Shown: piece by piece, positions 33,512-41,890 of the stretch
Position numbering within the stretch: position 1 is the stretch's first letter
How the letters are laid out: each line of letters opens with the position of its first letter
NCBI GenBank assembly: GCA_030065855.1
Contig: JASJCT010000026.1
Location: 1 to 52,995, forward strand
Reading direction: 5' to 3'
DNA from: Myxococcota bacterium
GTDB lineage: Bacteria; Myxococcota_A; Polyangia; JAAYKL01
Length of the DNA stretch: 52,995 nucleotides
The notes under the pieces: model-generated
The model's input: only the letters and a program-made list of their open reading frames with translations
Told to the model about the DNA's origin: nothing
Database searches by the model: none
Position numbers and translations under genes: made by a program

Positions 33512-34504
33512 ATGAAAAATCAAACCGTACAGTTTAAAAAACTGGACTCAAGCTGCCAGGTGAACATTCGCGCCACTTCACCAACCGGCAATGCAATTCA
33601 AAAACAGCGACAAGCCACCATGGGATTGCTAGTGACATCAGAGGAGACGTATTCCCAAGGCACCTGCGTTGAGGTCGATGCGGTTTTTCCTAACGATAGA
33701 TTTATGTATCGATTTACAGGAACAGTTTCCCAATCCAGATCTACCAGTAGCGATGAACAACCGTACGAAATCGGGATAACTGTCTTTGGAATAGATAAAA
33801 TCAAATTGGACGCAGAAAAAAAATCCTCGCCTTCAAAAGACAATCGGCCAGCGTCAGCATCTGCAACCGAAGCTGACGGCGAACCCCATAGCGCTTCCCC
33901 TCTCCCAGACAAACCATCCAACGAAGGAGATAAGCAAGAAGGCCTGGAGGTCCCTTCATCTCCAGAAGTGACCCAGGAAAAAACAGCTGCGATAGACGAG
34001 AAACAAGAAGCAACACAAATCGTGTGCAAGAACCTCCCAGAACCAAATGAAGTTGCCGAACTGTTCACAGGACTCTTGGGTGAACCTGTAACCACAGTAC
34101 CAGCGGACGCCACCATCCGAATTGAAGACATTTTTGTCGCGTGTGACTACATCACAGACAATGACGAGGTTGACGTGGTCGCAGTGATGAACCTCGAATT
34201 TGCCAGTCGTATGGGCTCTGCCATTGCAATGATTCCCAGTCCAACTGCCGAGGCCAAAATCCGAGAACAGCAGCTAAATGATGAGACCAAGGAGAACATT
34301 CAGGAAGTGTTTAATATCTGTGCTTCCCTGTTCAATAAGGAGGATACTGCCCACCATAAATTTAGGAGGATTTATCTATCCCAGGAAGAAGACCTGCCAC
34401 CTGATATTCAGGCCATCATCGACAACCCAATAGGCAGACTCGATCTCGATGTAGATATTCCAGGGTATGGCACCGGTAAGGTGAGCTACTTGTCGATAAA
34501 GTAG
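33512..34504 (+). CDS. PilZ-like protein with CheX/CheC-like C-terminus (tentative)
   Basis: A 330-residue soluble protein that I do not recognise with certainty. Residues about 1-100 have a PilZ-like beta pattern (GLLVTSEETYSQGTCVEVDAVF..., then FTGTVSQS and YEIGITVFG). A low-complexity Ser/Pro/Glu linker spans about 105-180. The last 150 residues (IEDIFVACDYITDNDEV, MNLEFASRMGSAIAMIP, DETKENIQEVFNICASLFN) resemble the fold of CheC/CheX-type phosphatases but lack a clear ExxN motif. It sits alone on the plus strand among chemotaxis and hydrogenase genes and ends three bases from the convergent cheY. An upstream ATG at 33464 is possible. Role in the array is inference. Confidence 0.6.
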   Translation: MKNQTVQFKKLDSSCQVNIRATSPTGNAIQKQRQATMGLLVTSEETYSQGTCVEVDAVFPNDRFMYRFTGTVSQSRSTSSDEQPYEIGITVFGIDKIKLDAEKKSSPSKDNRPASASATEADGEPHSASPLPDKPSNEGDKQEGLEVPSSPEVTQEKTAAIDEKQEATQIVCKNLPEPNEVAELFTGLLGEPVTTVPADATIRIEDIFVACDYITDNDEVDVVAVMNLEFASRMGSAIAMIPSPTAEAKIREQQLNDETKENIQEVFNICASLFNKEDTAHHKFRRIYLSQEEDLPPDIQAIIDNPIGRLDLDVDIPGYGTGKVSYLSIK

Positions 34505-34507
34505 CGC

Positions 34508-34870
34508 TTACCCTAGCAGTGGCCCCAATTTTTCCTGAAATGTATCTGCGTTAAACGGCTTGGAAATCAAGAACAGAGCCCCATTTACAGCCGCGGTCTG
34601 ACGCATCTCGTCTGTTCCTTCTGAAGTCACAAATCCGAATTTAACCCCAATGCCCTCTGCCTTGAGTGCCTTGAGCAACTCGATACCCGTCATCTCAGGC
34701 ATATTCCAGTCGCAAAGCACCAGATCTGGTTTAAAGGACTTTACAAGTTCCAATCCCTCCTTGCCATTCGAGGCCTCTTCCACTGTGTGATTTTCGAAGC
34801 CTGCTTGTCGAAGCGTACGCCTGACCATCATTCGCATCATCTTGCTGTCGTCAACCACGAGTATCTTCAT
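34508..34870 (-). CDS. cheY: CheY-like response regulator at end of the hyp operon
   Basis: A stand-alone receiver of 120 residues. It has the acidic pair in VVDDSKMMRMM, Asp54 in LCDWNMPEMTG, Thr/Ser in FVTSEG and Lys in LISKPFN, all needed for phosphorylation. No output domain, so it is a diffusible signal such as CheY. AAAGGA precedes ATG. It is the last gene of the hypA-to-cheY run, 44 bases after hypE. It could bind a flagellar or pilus motor, or act as a phosphate sink together with the second CheY at 41489-41878. Confidence 0.93.
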   Translation of the reverse strand: MKILVVDDSKMMRMMVRRTLRQAGFENHTVEEASNGKEGLELVKSFKPDLVLCDWNMPEMTGIELLKALKAEGIGVKFGFVTSEGTDEMRQTAAVNGALFLISKPFNADTFQEKLGPLLG

Positions 34871-34914
34871 CGTACAAATCCTTTCCCATTCTACAGTCCC
34901 AAAGACTCTTCAGC

Positions 34915-35898
34915 TCAACATATTCTCGGCAAAAGTTCCCCTCGGGGCATCCGTATCGCTCGTCTCGTTCCCACGATGGTCACGAGTTCCAAACCTGGAT
35001 CACCTTCATCTACGCGGCCAATTGTCGTGGCATTTGAGCCCAGGGGGTGTGTTCGCAATGCCTCAAGCGCAGTACCAACTTCTTTTTCAGATACAAACGC
35101 GAGAAACTTACCCTCGTTTGCTACACAGAGCGGATCTACCCCGAGTAGCTCACAGGCCATGGTCACTGCTGGACTCAGAGGCAACCATTTTTCTTCGAGG
35201 ACAATGCGGACACCAGCTGATCCAGCTATTTCAACCAAGCTCTGAGCAGCGCCACCCCTCGTTGGATCTCGCATCGCGTGTATGTCGACGCCGGATTGAC
35301 GCAGACACCTCACCAGGCCAACCAGGGGAGCCACGTCGCTCATCAGATCCCCCTGCATTGGCAGGCCTTCCCTACAGGCCATCACTGCCATGCCGTGATC
35401 CGCCAACGTGCCACTGGCGATAACAGCGTCACCGGGCTTCACCTTCGCCGGTAAGGGTCTGAAATCACATTCTAGGCGTCCAACCCCGGACGTTGTGATA
35501 AAGATACCGTCGCAGGCACCCCGAGGCACTACTTTGGTGTCCCCGGCCACGATCTGAACACCGGCCTGGTCGGCTGTCAGGGCCATTGATGCGACAATGC
35601 GATCGAGCTCTTCCAGGCTCAGGCCTTCTTCGAGTATAAACCCGGCCGTCAATCCCAAAGGCTCGGCCCCGGACATAACCAAATCGTTTACCGTGCCGCT
35701 CACGGCCAAGCGGCCAAGATCCCCCCCTGGAAAAAACCTTGGGGTCACCACATACCCATCTGTGGTAATGGCGATGTCTCCCAATAATGCGGCATCTCCC
35801 ATTTCGGCGAGTGCTGGGTTATCAAATTGGGGCAGAAAGTGTTTTTCTACCAGTGAATGGGTGAGGCGCCCGCCAGCGCCGTGACCAATGGTGATCAT
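34915..35898 (-). CDS. hypE: Hydrogenase maturation protein HypE
   Basis: Converts a carbamoyl group on its C-terminal Cys to thiocyanate, the source of the CN ligands of the [NiFe] site. The 327 residues begin ITIGHGAGGRLTHSLV, contain GDTKVVPRGACDG and GGAAQSLVEIA, and end with the essential PRIC tail. ATG 35898 overlaps the hypD stop (ATGA) and has GGAGAAGGG upstream; a longer reading upstream would use out-of-frame hypD sequence. Works with HypF. Confidence 0.95.
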   Translation of the reverse strand: MITIGHGAGGRLTHSLVEKHFLPQFDNPALAEMGDAALLGDIAITTDGYVVTPRFFPGGDLGRLAVSGTVNDLVMSGAEPLGLTAGFILEEGLSLEELDRIVASMALTADQAGVQIVAGDTKVVPRGACDGIFITTSGVGRLECDFRPLPAKVKPGDAVIASGTLADHGMAVMACREGLPMQGDLMSDVAPLVGLVRCLRQSGVDIHAMRDPTRGGAAQSLVEIAGSAGVRIVLEEKWLPLSPAVTMACELLGVDPLCVANEGKFLAFVSEKEVGTALEALRTHPLGSNATTIGRVDEGDPGLELVTIVGTRRAIRMPRGELLPRIC

Positions 35899-36983
35899 TG
35901 CCCTTCTCCAAGCTGATAGTTGTAACTCGCAGCGCAGGACCCCTCGCTGCTCACCATGCACGCACCCTGAGGCGCATCCGGAGTACATGCCTTTCCAAAG
36001 AGGGCGCATTTTGGGGGATCGATGACGCCCCGCAGCACTTCCCCACATCGACACCCCTTAGGTTCTCGGGGTCTTGGAAGTGAAACGTCAAATTTTTTTG
36101 CTGCGTCAAACCCTGCTAGCTCTGCACGGATACAAAGCCCGCTACCTCTTATCGATCCAATGCCGCGCCACACGCTGTCACACGGCTTAAAGACCCGATA
36201 CATCATCTCCCTAGCAATTGGATTCCCCTGGTCCCGCACCACGGACGCATAGCAATTGTCCACCATTGGCTTACCAGCCATCGTTTGGCTGATCAGGGAG
36301 TTGAGGCCACACAGGATTTCCCCTGGTTCGAATCCGGCAATAGCACAGGCAAGGCCGTACTTTTCTGCAAGGGGCCTGTACATTTCCGATCCCAAAATGG
36401 CACTCACATGTCCTGGACAGAGGAATCCGTTGAGGTTCAGATCCTCGGCGCTGGAAAGCACGTCCATTGCCTCTGGAATTGTTTTAGCAGCAGACAGCAT
36501 GGAAAAGTTTTTAATGTCTTGTTCTGCTGCCTTTAAAATCGTTGCCGCAAGGGCGGGTGCAGTTGTCTCGAAACCGACACCTAAAAAAACAACTTCCAAT
36601 TGTGGAGATTTGCGGGCGATTTCAATAGCATCCAATGCCGAATACACAACGCGAACATCTGCCCCTTTTGCCCGCGCGGTGGTGAGAGATCTCGGCACTC
36701 CGTCTCCATCTTGCGGTGAAGAGCCTGGCACCCGCATGAGGTCGCCAAATGTTGCGATGACAACTCCTTTTTTTTCTGCAAACGCCAGCGCGTGATCCAC
36801 GTAACCCACAGGGGTTACACACACCGGGCAACCAGGCCCGGAAACCAACCGTATGGTTTTGGGAAGCAGTGCCCGAATGCCAAAGCGTGCCGCAGCCATT
36901 GTATGGGTGCCGCAGACCTCCATGAACGTGAGTCTGGGACCGTCATAGGATTGGATTGTTTCAATTAGCTGGTCGATGCCCAT
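35895..36983 (-). CDS. hypD: Hydrogenase maturation protein HypD
   Basis: Scaffold on which the Fe(CN)2CO unit is built (362 residues). Contains EVCGTHTMAAARFGIR (about 23-38), GPGCPVCVTP (about 49-58), GFETTAPALA, GFLCPGHVSAI and the C-terminal Fe-S ligands RCGEVLRG and PKCALFGKAC. Starts 19 bases inside hypC. The order hypF-hypC-hypD-hypE is the common one. Its ATG has GGAGAGGG nearby. Confidence 0.95.
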   Translation of the reverse strand: MGIDQLIETIQSYDGPRLTFMEVCGTHTMAAARFGIRALLPKTIRLVSGPGCPVCVTPVGYVDHALAFAEKKGVVIATFGDLMRVPGSSPQDGDGVPRSLTTARAKGADVRVVYSALDAIEIARKSPQLEVVFLGVGFETTAPALAATILKAAEQDIKNFSMLSAAKTIPEAMDVLSSAEDLNLNGFLCPGHVSAILGSEMYRPLAEKYGLACAIAGFEPGEILCGLNSLISQTMAGKPMVDNCYASVVRDQGNPIAREMMYRVFKPCDSVWRGIGSIRGSGLCIRAELAGFDAAKKFDVSLPRPREPKGCRCGEVLRGVIDPPKCALFGKACTPDAPQGACMVSSEGSCAASYNYQLGEGQ

Positions 36984-37195
36984 GCCCTCTCCAACCGCTC
37001 GAAGATGAGGAGCGTCTCTTCGGCTTCTTCCTTTGATAATTTTGAGATGGCAAACCCGGCATGGACGATGACGTAGTCACCGGGTATAGCGTCTGGTGTG
37101 AGGTCCAGGGCCACAGCCATCTCGATGCCATTAGACATGACCTTTGCCAGCAGACCTTCTTTGGAAAGTACCTGCATGGGAACCGCAAGACACAT
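36965..37195 (-). CDS. hypC: Hydrogenase maturation chaperone HypC
   Basis: A 76-residue chaperone that carries the iron unit from HypD to the large subunit. The essential N-terminal Cys is in MCLAVPMQV, and the later GDYVIVHAGFAISKL is characteristic. Overlaps hypD by 19 bases and starts straight after hypF. Only one hypC-type gene is in the window, in line with a single hydrogenase. Confidence 0.95.
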   Translation of the reverse strand: MCLAVPMQVLSKEGLLAKVMSNGIEMAVALDLTPDAIPGDYVIVHAGFAISKLSKEEAEETLLIFERLERAWASTS

Positions 37196-39430
37196 TTACA
37201 CACACCCCCCTTGGTAAGGAGAACACGCCGCGATTGCAGCTTGCCCTGCTGAAATAGCACCATCTCCTGGCGGCAACCGCCTGGCAGTGAGCACTTGCAT
37301 GCCAGCGGCTTCGAGCTTTGACTTGAGACGACGCAGCAGCAGATGATTGACCATGCATCCGCCCCCAAGCACGACCCGTGCAGGCCCAAGGTCGATGGCC
37401 ATTTTTGAAAACCCATCTGCCAACCCGTTGTGGAACCTGGCTGCGCGTAAAGGTGTTGCTGACTGATCCGCCATTAAAGCCCGAACCAGTACCCGGGAAT
37501 CGAGCGTATCCCCTAAAACAGGCAGTGGGTATGCATCATCACAGAAGGGGTCGGCCACTGCCTCGAGTTTTGCCGCTGCCTCTCCTTCGTATGTCTGCAG
37601 TTTCGGCGCCACGCCTAACATCGCTGCAACGCCATCAAAGAGACGCCCTGCACTGCTCGTCAGCGGCGATACCGAACCGATCCCACAGATGTCCGCAATA
37701 CGCCTATCGAATACTGGTACGTCATCGCTGCCAATACCCGCGTCTGCGAGCAGGCTGGTCGCCATCCGGCGGGGTTGAACCGCTCCGAGATCCCCACCGG
37801 GCTGGGGTATATATCGCAGATGTCCCTTGCGCTCGAAACGCGAAAAGCTGCCGAGCAATAATTCGCCTCCCCAGATAGCACCATCCAAACCGTAGCCAAA
37901 TCCGTCTAAGATGATGCCTATCACCTGGTCCTCAAGGCCAAGTGCGTGCTCAACCATCACTGCTGCCAGATGCGCGTGGTGATGCTGTATGCTTAGCAGT
38001 GGGAGATCAGAGAATCTGTCTTCTGCAAACAGGCCAGATGCGCTGTCCGGATGTGCATCAACCGCAACTGCCTCGGGCTCAACCCGGCCAAAAACGAGCA
38101 TCCGATTCACCTCTTCGCGAAATGCACCTTCAGCACGCGTGTTATTGAGATCCCCGAGATGGCGTCCGACCACCAGTTGTCCCTGGTCGAGCGTGGCAAC
38201 AGTGACTTTTAGGAGTGCACCGAGTGCTAGAATTGATTTTTTCGGAAGAAATGCCGCATCAATGGCTTCGGGCACATAGCCACGGGAGCGACGAATAAAA
38301 ACAGGTAGCCCCTCCCCTGAGCACCTGATGACACTGTCATCACAGGCCACATGGATTTTTCTATTGTGAACCAAGTAGGCATCTACATCGAGGTGGGAAG
38401 CCGCATCCTCATCATCGATGGTAATGGGTTCAGCGTTTCGATTCCCCGATGTCATGACCAAAAGCAGTGGGCCTTTGTCACATAACAGGTGGTGGAGGGG
38501 GGTATATGGCAGCATTACGCCGAGCAAATTCAGCCCAGGTGCGATCCATGTTGCAACGCTGCAATCCGTCCTGATTTCGGCGAGTACAATGGGAGCAGCC
38601 GGTGACAGCAAGAGCGCCTCGGCTTTTTCGGTCAGACAAACCAACTGCCGCGCCACATCCAAATCTCGCGCCATCACAGCCAGCGGCTTGGTCGGTCTTT
38701 TTTTGAGACGCCGCAGACGCGAGACTGCCGCTTCGTTACGTGCATCCACCGCGAGGTGGAACCCACCAATACCCTTGATCGCTACTATCTTTCCATCGCT
38801 AAGGAGCTGTGCTGTTTTTTGCAAGGCCTGCTGGTTGTCAGCGCGGTTCTGATGCGAGACCAGACGGAGGGTCGGTCCACACTCTGGACATGCAATGGGT
38901 TGGGCGTGATATCGACGTGTCGTGGGATCGGTATACTCTTTCTTGCACTCCAGACACATCTCGAACTCGGCCATGGTCGTGGTTGACCTGTCATAGGGCA
39001 AGCTCGAAGTGATGGTGTACCTGGGACCGCAGCACGTACAGTTAATGAATGGATAACGATACCTTCTGTCGTTAGGGTCACGCATCTCTCTCTGACAATC
39101 AGGACAGACAAACCTGTCAGGTGCCAGTGAAATGCTCGCTCCATCCACCTCTGAGCTGGCCTTAATAATAAAATCACTATCTGAGGGGAGCACTTCCATC
39201 TTGTGTGTTTGGCAACGCTCGATACGGCCGCCTGGCGGCAACTGAGAAACGAGATGGTCTTCAAAGCGATCCAGACTGTCTGATCCACCCTGGATCTCAA
39301 TCATCACACCGCCAGCACCATTTAGCACGTGTCCTGTCAATGCTTGGGCATACGCTAACTTGTAAACAAACGGACGAAACCCGATGCCCTGGACCACACC
39401 TGATACCGCAATCTGTCGCCGCTCGATCAC
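37196..39430 (-). CDS. hypF: Carbamoyltransferase HypF
   Basis: Transfers the carbamoyl group of carbamoyl phosphate to HypE (744 residues). The domain order is complete: acylphosphatase (VSGVVQGIGFRPFVYKLA, about 9-26), two zinc fingers (CPDCQREMRDP, CTCCGP, CLECKKEYTD, CPECGP), YrdC-like (GIGGFHLAVDARNEAAV), and the C-terminal Kae1-like ATPase (HHHAHLAAVMVEHAL, GFGYGLDGAIWGGELL, LGGGCMVNHLL). GTG 39430 directly follows the hypB stop. No other start is plausible. Confidence 0.94.
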   Translation of the reverse strand: MIERRQIAVSGVVQGIGFRPFVYKLAYAQALTGHVLNGAGGVMIEIQGGSDSLDRFEDHLVSQLPPGGRIERCQTHKMEVLPSDSDFIIKASSEVDGASISLAPDRFVCPDCQREMRDPNDRRYRYPFINCTCCGPRYTITSSLPYDRSTTTMAEFEMCLECKKEYTDPTTRRYHAQPIACPECGPTLRLVSHQNRADNQQALQKTAQLLSDGKIVAIKGIGGFHLAVDARNEAAVSRLRRLKKRPTKPLAVMARDLDVARQLVCLTEKAEALLLSPAAPIVLAEIRTDCSVATWIAPGLNLLGVMLPYTPLHHLLCDKGPLLLVMTSGNRNAEPITIDDEDAASHLDVDAYLVHNRKIHVACDDSVIRCSGEGLPVFIRRSRGYVPEAIDAAFLPKKSILALGALLKVTVATLDQGQLVVGRHLGDLNNTRAEGAFREEVNRMLVFGRVEPEAVAVDAHPDSASGLFAEDRFSDLPLLSIQHHHAHLAAVMVEHALGLEDQVIGIILDGFGYGLDGAIWGGELLLGSFSRFERKGHLRYIPQPGGDLGAVQPRRMATSLLADAGIGSDDVPVFDRRIADICGIGSVSPLTSSAGRLFDGVAAMLGVAPKLQTYEGEAAAKLEAVADPFCDDAYPLPVLGDTLDSRVLVRALMADQSATPLRAARFHNGLADGFSKMAIDLGPARVVLGGGCMVNHLLLRRLKSKLEAAGMQVLTARRLPPGDGAISAGQAAIAACSPYQGGCV

Positions 39431-40129
39431 CTAGTGTTCCCACATTTTCTCTATTTGGGAGACGAGCTCAGCAAGGCCCTCTCCGCCTCTTGATGAGGTG
39501 ACCACACAAGGTGTACTGGGGGTTATCTCATCGATCATGCGCAAGCATGTGGACGTGTCAAAGTCCACGTAGGGTGTTAGATCATTCTTGGTGATCACGA
39601 CCAAATGGGCCTCCCGAAATGACACTGGATATTTCTGGGGTTTGTCCGTTCCCTCAGCCACTGACAAACAAACCATTCTAAGGGATTCTCCCAGATCAAA
39701 CATTGAGGGACAGACCAGGTTGCCGACATTTTCTATAATCGCCAGGCATCCATCTGAAAGGGGGAGATGACTCAGCGCGTGCTCAATGTCGTGGGCAGTC
39801 AGATGACAGGCTGTACCGGTTTCGACCTGGAAGACCGGTGCGCCAGTAGCCGCGATTCGCTTGGCATCGTTGTCTGTTGCCAAGTCCCCTTCTATGACAA
39901 CGCAGTGATGCCTATCTCTGAGTTTTGGGATCAACCCAGTCAGCAGTTCGGTTTTACCGCACCCCGGGCTGCCGACAATATTGAGGAGCTTAACGTTTCT
40001 TGAAGCGAGCTTTTTCCGTATACGCTCAGCATGATGCCGATTATGGGCGAGGACGTCCTGCTCAATGACTATTTTCTCATTCGTAGCCTGCTGTCCCTCG
40101 GACGGGTCGCATCCACAGTGGTCACACAT
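39431..40129 (-). CDS. hypB: Hydrogenase nickel incorporation GTPase HypB
   Basis: GTPase that with HypA delivers nickel (232 residues). A short N-terminal metal motif MCDHCGC is followed by NIVGSPGCGKTELL (P-loop, about 47-60), EGDLATDND, ENVGNLVCPSMFDLGE and ITKNDL. No His-rich storage stretch is present. ATG 40129 has AAAGGAT upstream, with a single base between it and the cheX stop codon, so its expression is tied to a chemotaxis gene. Confidence 0.95.
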   Translation of the reverse strand: MCDHCGCDPSEGQQATNEKIVIEQDVLAHNRHHAERIRKKLASRNVKLLNIVGSPGCGKTELLTGLIPKLRDRHHCVVIEGDLATDNDAKRIAATGAPVFQVETGTACHLTAHDIEHALSHLPLSDGCLAIIENVGNLVCPSMFDLGESLRMVCLSVAEGTDKPQKYPVSFREAHLVVITKNDLTPYVDFDTSTCLRMIDEITPSTPCVVTSSRGGEGLAELVSQIEKMWEH

Positions 40130-40130
40130 C

Positions 40131-40607
40131 TTATTTATCCTTTTGATCTTCAGGAGGAATGACGTAAAGAAAGAGGTTGAAGTCGCCCAGCTCAGTATGT
40201 ATGCGGCATGCCTCTTGTTCCTCGCTGCCATACAGCTTAACGTTGTGAAGCTTACCCACAGTGATGGACGGCAAGGATAGTTCAAAGTGGAACGCCGAGT
40301 CTACCAATCTGGTCTTGGCAGCACCTGCCACAATGTTAACCATTTCTCCTACCCCGTCGCATATCATCTCCTCGTCGATTTCAGAAACTTCCATGGCCAG
40401 CATCTCAGCGACGATCTTTGACGCTATCTCAAACGAGAAGGACAACTTGATTTGCCCCTCAAAAGATCCCGAAAGATACATACTTCCTGAAACATAATCT
40501 TCCTGGAGCCGATCTGCTTCACCACCATGCTCACAGGGAATGCCTACCATTGTGGAAATCATCTCGACAGTACTGTCGACGAATGGAACCAGATATTCAT
40601 TGCTCAT
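40131..40607 (-). CDS. cheX: CheX-type CheY phosphatase
   Basis: A 158-residue phosphatase that removes phosphate from CheY. The key ExxN motif is present in GVGEMVNIVAGAAK. Strand/helix order (YLSGSFEGQIKLSFSFEIASKIVAEML ... ELSLPSITVG) fits the CheX/CheC family. It lies three bases after the HDOD gene and one base before hypB; AGGAGT overlaps the previous stop. A phosphatase for the CheY encoded two genes upstream is the likely role. Confidence 0.88.
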   Translation of the reverse strand: MSNEYLVPFVDSTVEMISTMVGIPCEHGGEADRLQEDYVSGSMYLSGSFEGQIKLSFSFEIASKIVAEMLAMEVSEIDEEMICDGVGEMVNIVAGAAKTRLVDSAFHFELSLPSITVGKLHNVKLYGSEEQEACRIHTELGDFNLFLYVIPPEDQKDK

Positions 40608-40610
40608 CGG

Positions 40611-41492
40611 TCACTCCTTTTCTCCGCAAAAAGCGCCAACGAAAACCACGGATCGCTCGCCTTCTTGTCGCACCTTTTCAATCATCTCCGGCACGCGATC
40701 CAGTTGGAGGCCAAGGGCGTGCCAAGCTTCATCGTCAAATGACCCAGGAAACCCCGAATCGTGGCGGGCAAACCCCTGATTGACGCAGATAAAATCAGCG
40801 AGGTGCACCAGGCGTACCAGGTTGGTGTATTCAGGCGCTGAGAGGTACGGGCAGTGATGGTAGCGCAACGCCTGGCAGATTGACTCTGGGAGTTTCCATT
40901 GACGCGCAAGCACCTCACCCACCTCTCCATGGTTTATGCCCCAGCCGGAGATTTCTATATCACTCGCTGTTCCCCCTGTTTCAGTAAGCTGGCTTAGCAA
41001 CTTATCGTATTCTTTCGGATATAATTGATAAAGTAGCATGACGCCCAAGTCGTGCAAAAGACCGGCAGTAAAAGCCGCCGCTTTCTCTATCTCTGAGAGT
41101 CGACTGGCGCAGAAGTCTGCCAACGCCTGGGTAGCAAGCCCAACGGCCATGCAATGACCCCAGAAAAGATCGGCGTAGCCGCCACAGAATTCCCGATACG
41201 TTTCAATCAAAGCCGCGGCCGTTGCCACGCGTCTTACCTCCTGGAATCCGAGACGTACCATTGCCTGTTTTACAGATGTCACCTCCGTAGCCCTGCAATA
41301 GAAAGCAGAGTTCGCTATTCTGAGAATGCGAACTGACAAGGAGGGGTCCTGCTCGATAATATGGGTCATCTCACTGATGGACGGGTGTTCTCTTCCGAGT
41401 TCTTCTTCCAGGCGCAAGACGAGCGCTGGCACAGATGGTAACCTATCGGTCTCTTGGGTCGCGAAAACAATCTGTTCCCTATCTAGCGTCAT
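40611..41492 (-). CDS. HDOD-domain signalling protein
   Basis: A 293-residue protein with a single HDOD domain: DRLPSVPALVLRLEEEL, IIEQDPSLSVRILRIANSAFY, VRLGFQEVRRVA and LLHDLGVMLL (partial HD motif), then HHCPYLSAPE. HDOD proteins are related to HD phosphohydrolases but usually lack the catalytic residues and act in signalling complexes with receivers. Its ATG overlaps the stop of the cheY gene (ATGA), so it is probably made together with that regulator. The function in this array is unknown. Confidence 0.87.
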   Translation of the reverse strand: MTLDREQIVFATQETDRLPSVPALVLRLEEELGREHPSISEMTHIIEQDPSLSVRILRIANSAFYCRATEVTSVKQAMVRLGFQEVRRVATAAALIETYREFCGGYADLFWGHCMAVGLATQALADFCASRLSEIEKAAAFTAGLLHDLGVMLLYQLYPKEYDKLLSQLTETGGTASDIEISGWGINHGEVGEVLARQWKLPESICQALRYHHCPYLSAPEYTNLVRLVHLADFICVNQGFARHDSGFPGSFDDEAWHALGLQLDRVPEMIEKVRQEGERSVVFVGAFCGEKE

Positions 41493-41878
41493 TGACCCAG
41501 TCCAATGCCCAGACACTCCATAATGCGTGTGGCCAAATCCTGCTGGCTAAATGGCTTTGTCAGGTAGTGCTTTGCCCCGGCCCGAATTGCCTTGACGACA
41601 TTTGATTTTTCCCCTTCCGTGGTCACCATCATCACCGGGATAGATGAAAATCTTTCGTGGGCCTTTATTGCCTGTAAGGTCTGAAATCCATCCATCTCTG
41701 GCATATTCCAATCTAGTAGCACCAGCGCGATCTGGTCACCCTGTTTTTCAAGTACTCCCATCGCCTCCTTGCCATTACCCGCCATAAGTGCTTCATAGTC
41801 GAGCATCTCGATAGAGTTTGTGATAATCCTGAGCATCATTTTTGAATCATCGACTGCAAGTATCTTGTTTTTCATCAT
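41489..41878 (-). CDS. cheY: CheY-type response regulator
   Basis: A receiver without output domain (about 129 residues). AVDDSKMMLRI holds the acidic pair, the phospho-Asp is in LLDWNMPEMDG, followed by MVTTEGEK and LTKPFS with the conserved Thr and Lys. It overlaps the HDOD gene by four bases. ATG 41878 and 41875 are adjacent possible starts after GATAGGT. Closely resembles the cheY at 34508-34870, so the locus encodes two single-domain regulators. Confidence 0.93.
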   Translation of the reverse strand: MMKNKILAVDDSKMMLRIITNSIEMLDYEALMAGNGKEAMGVLEKQGDQIALVLLDWNMPEMDGFQTLQAIKAHERFSSIPVMMVTTEGEKSNVVKAIRAGAKHYLTKPFSQQDLATRIMECLGIGLGQ

Positions 41879-41890
41879 TGTCACCTATCC

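Noticed and set aside
33598..34131. 177-codon minus-strand open frame
   Set aside because: Antisense to the PilZ-like gene. The plus frame has a more protein-like composition and a sensible position between hdrA and cheY.
35899..36054. N-terminal extension of HypE
   Set aside because: Only reflects an open frame across hypD; ATG 35898 overlaps the hypD stop as ATGA and fits the family start.
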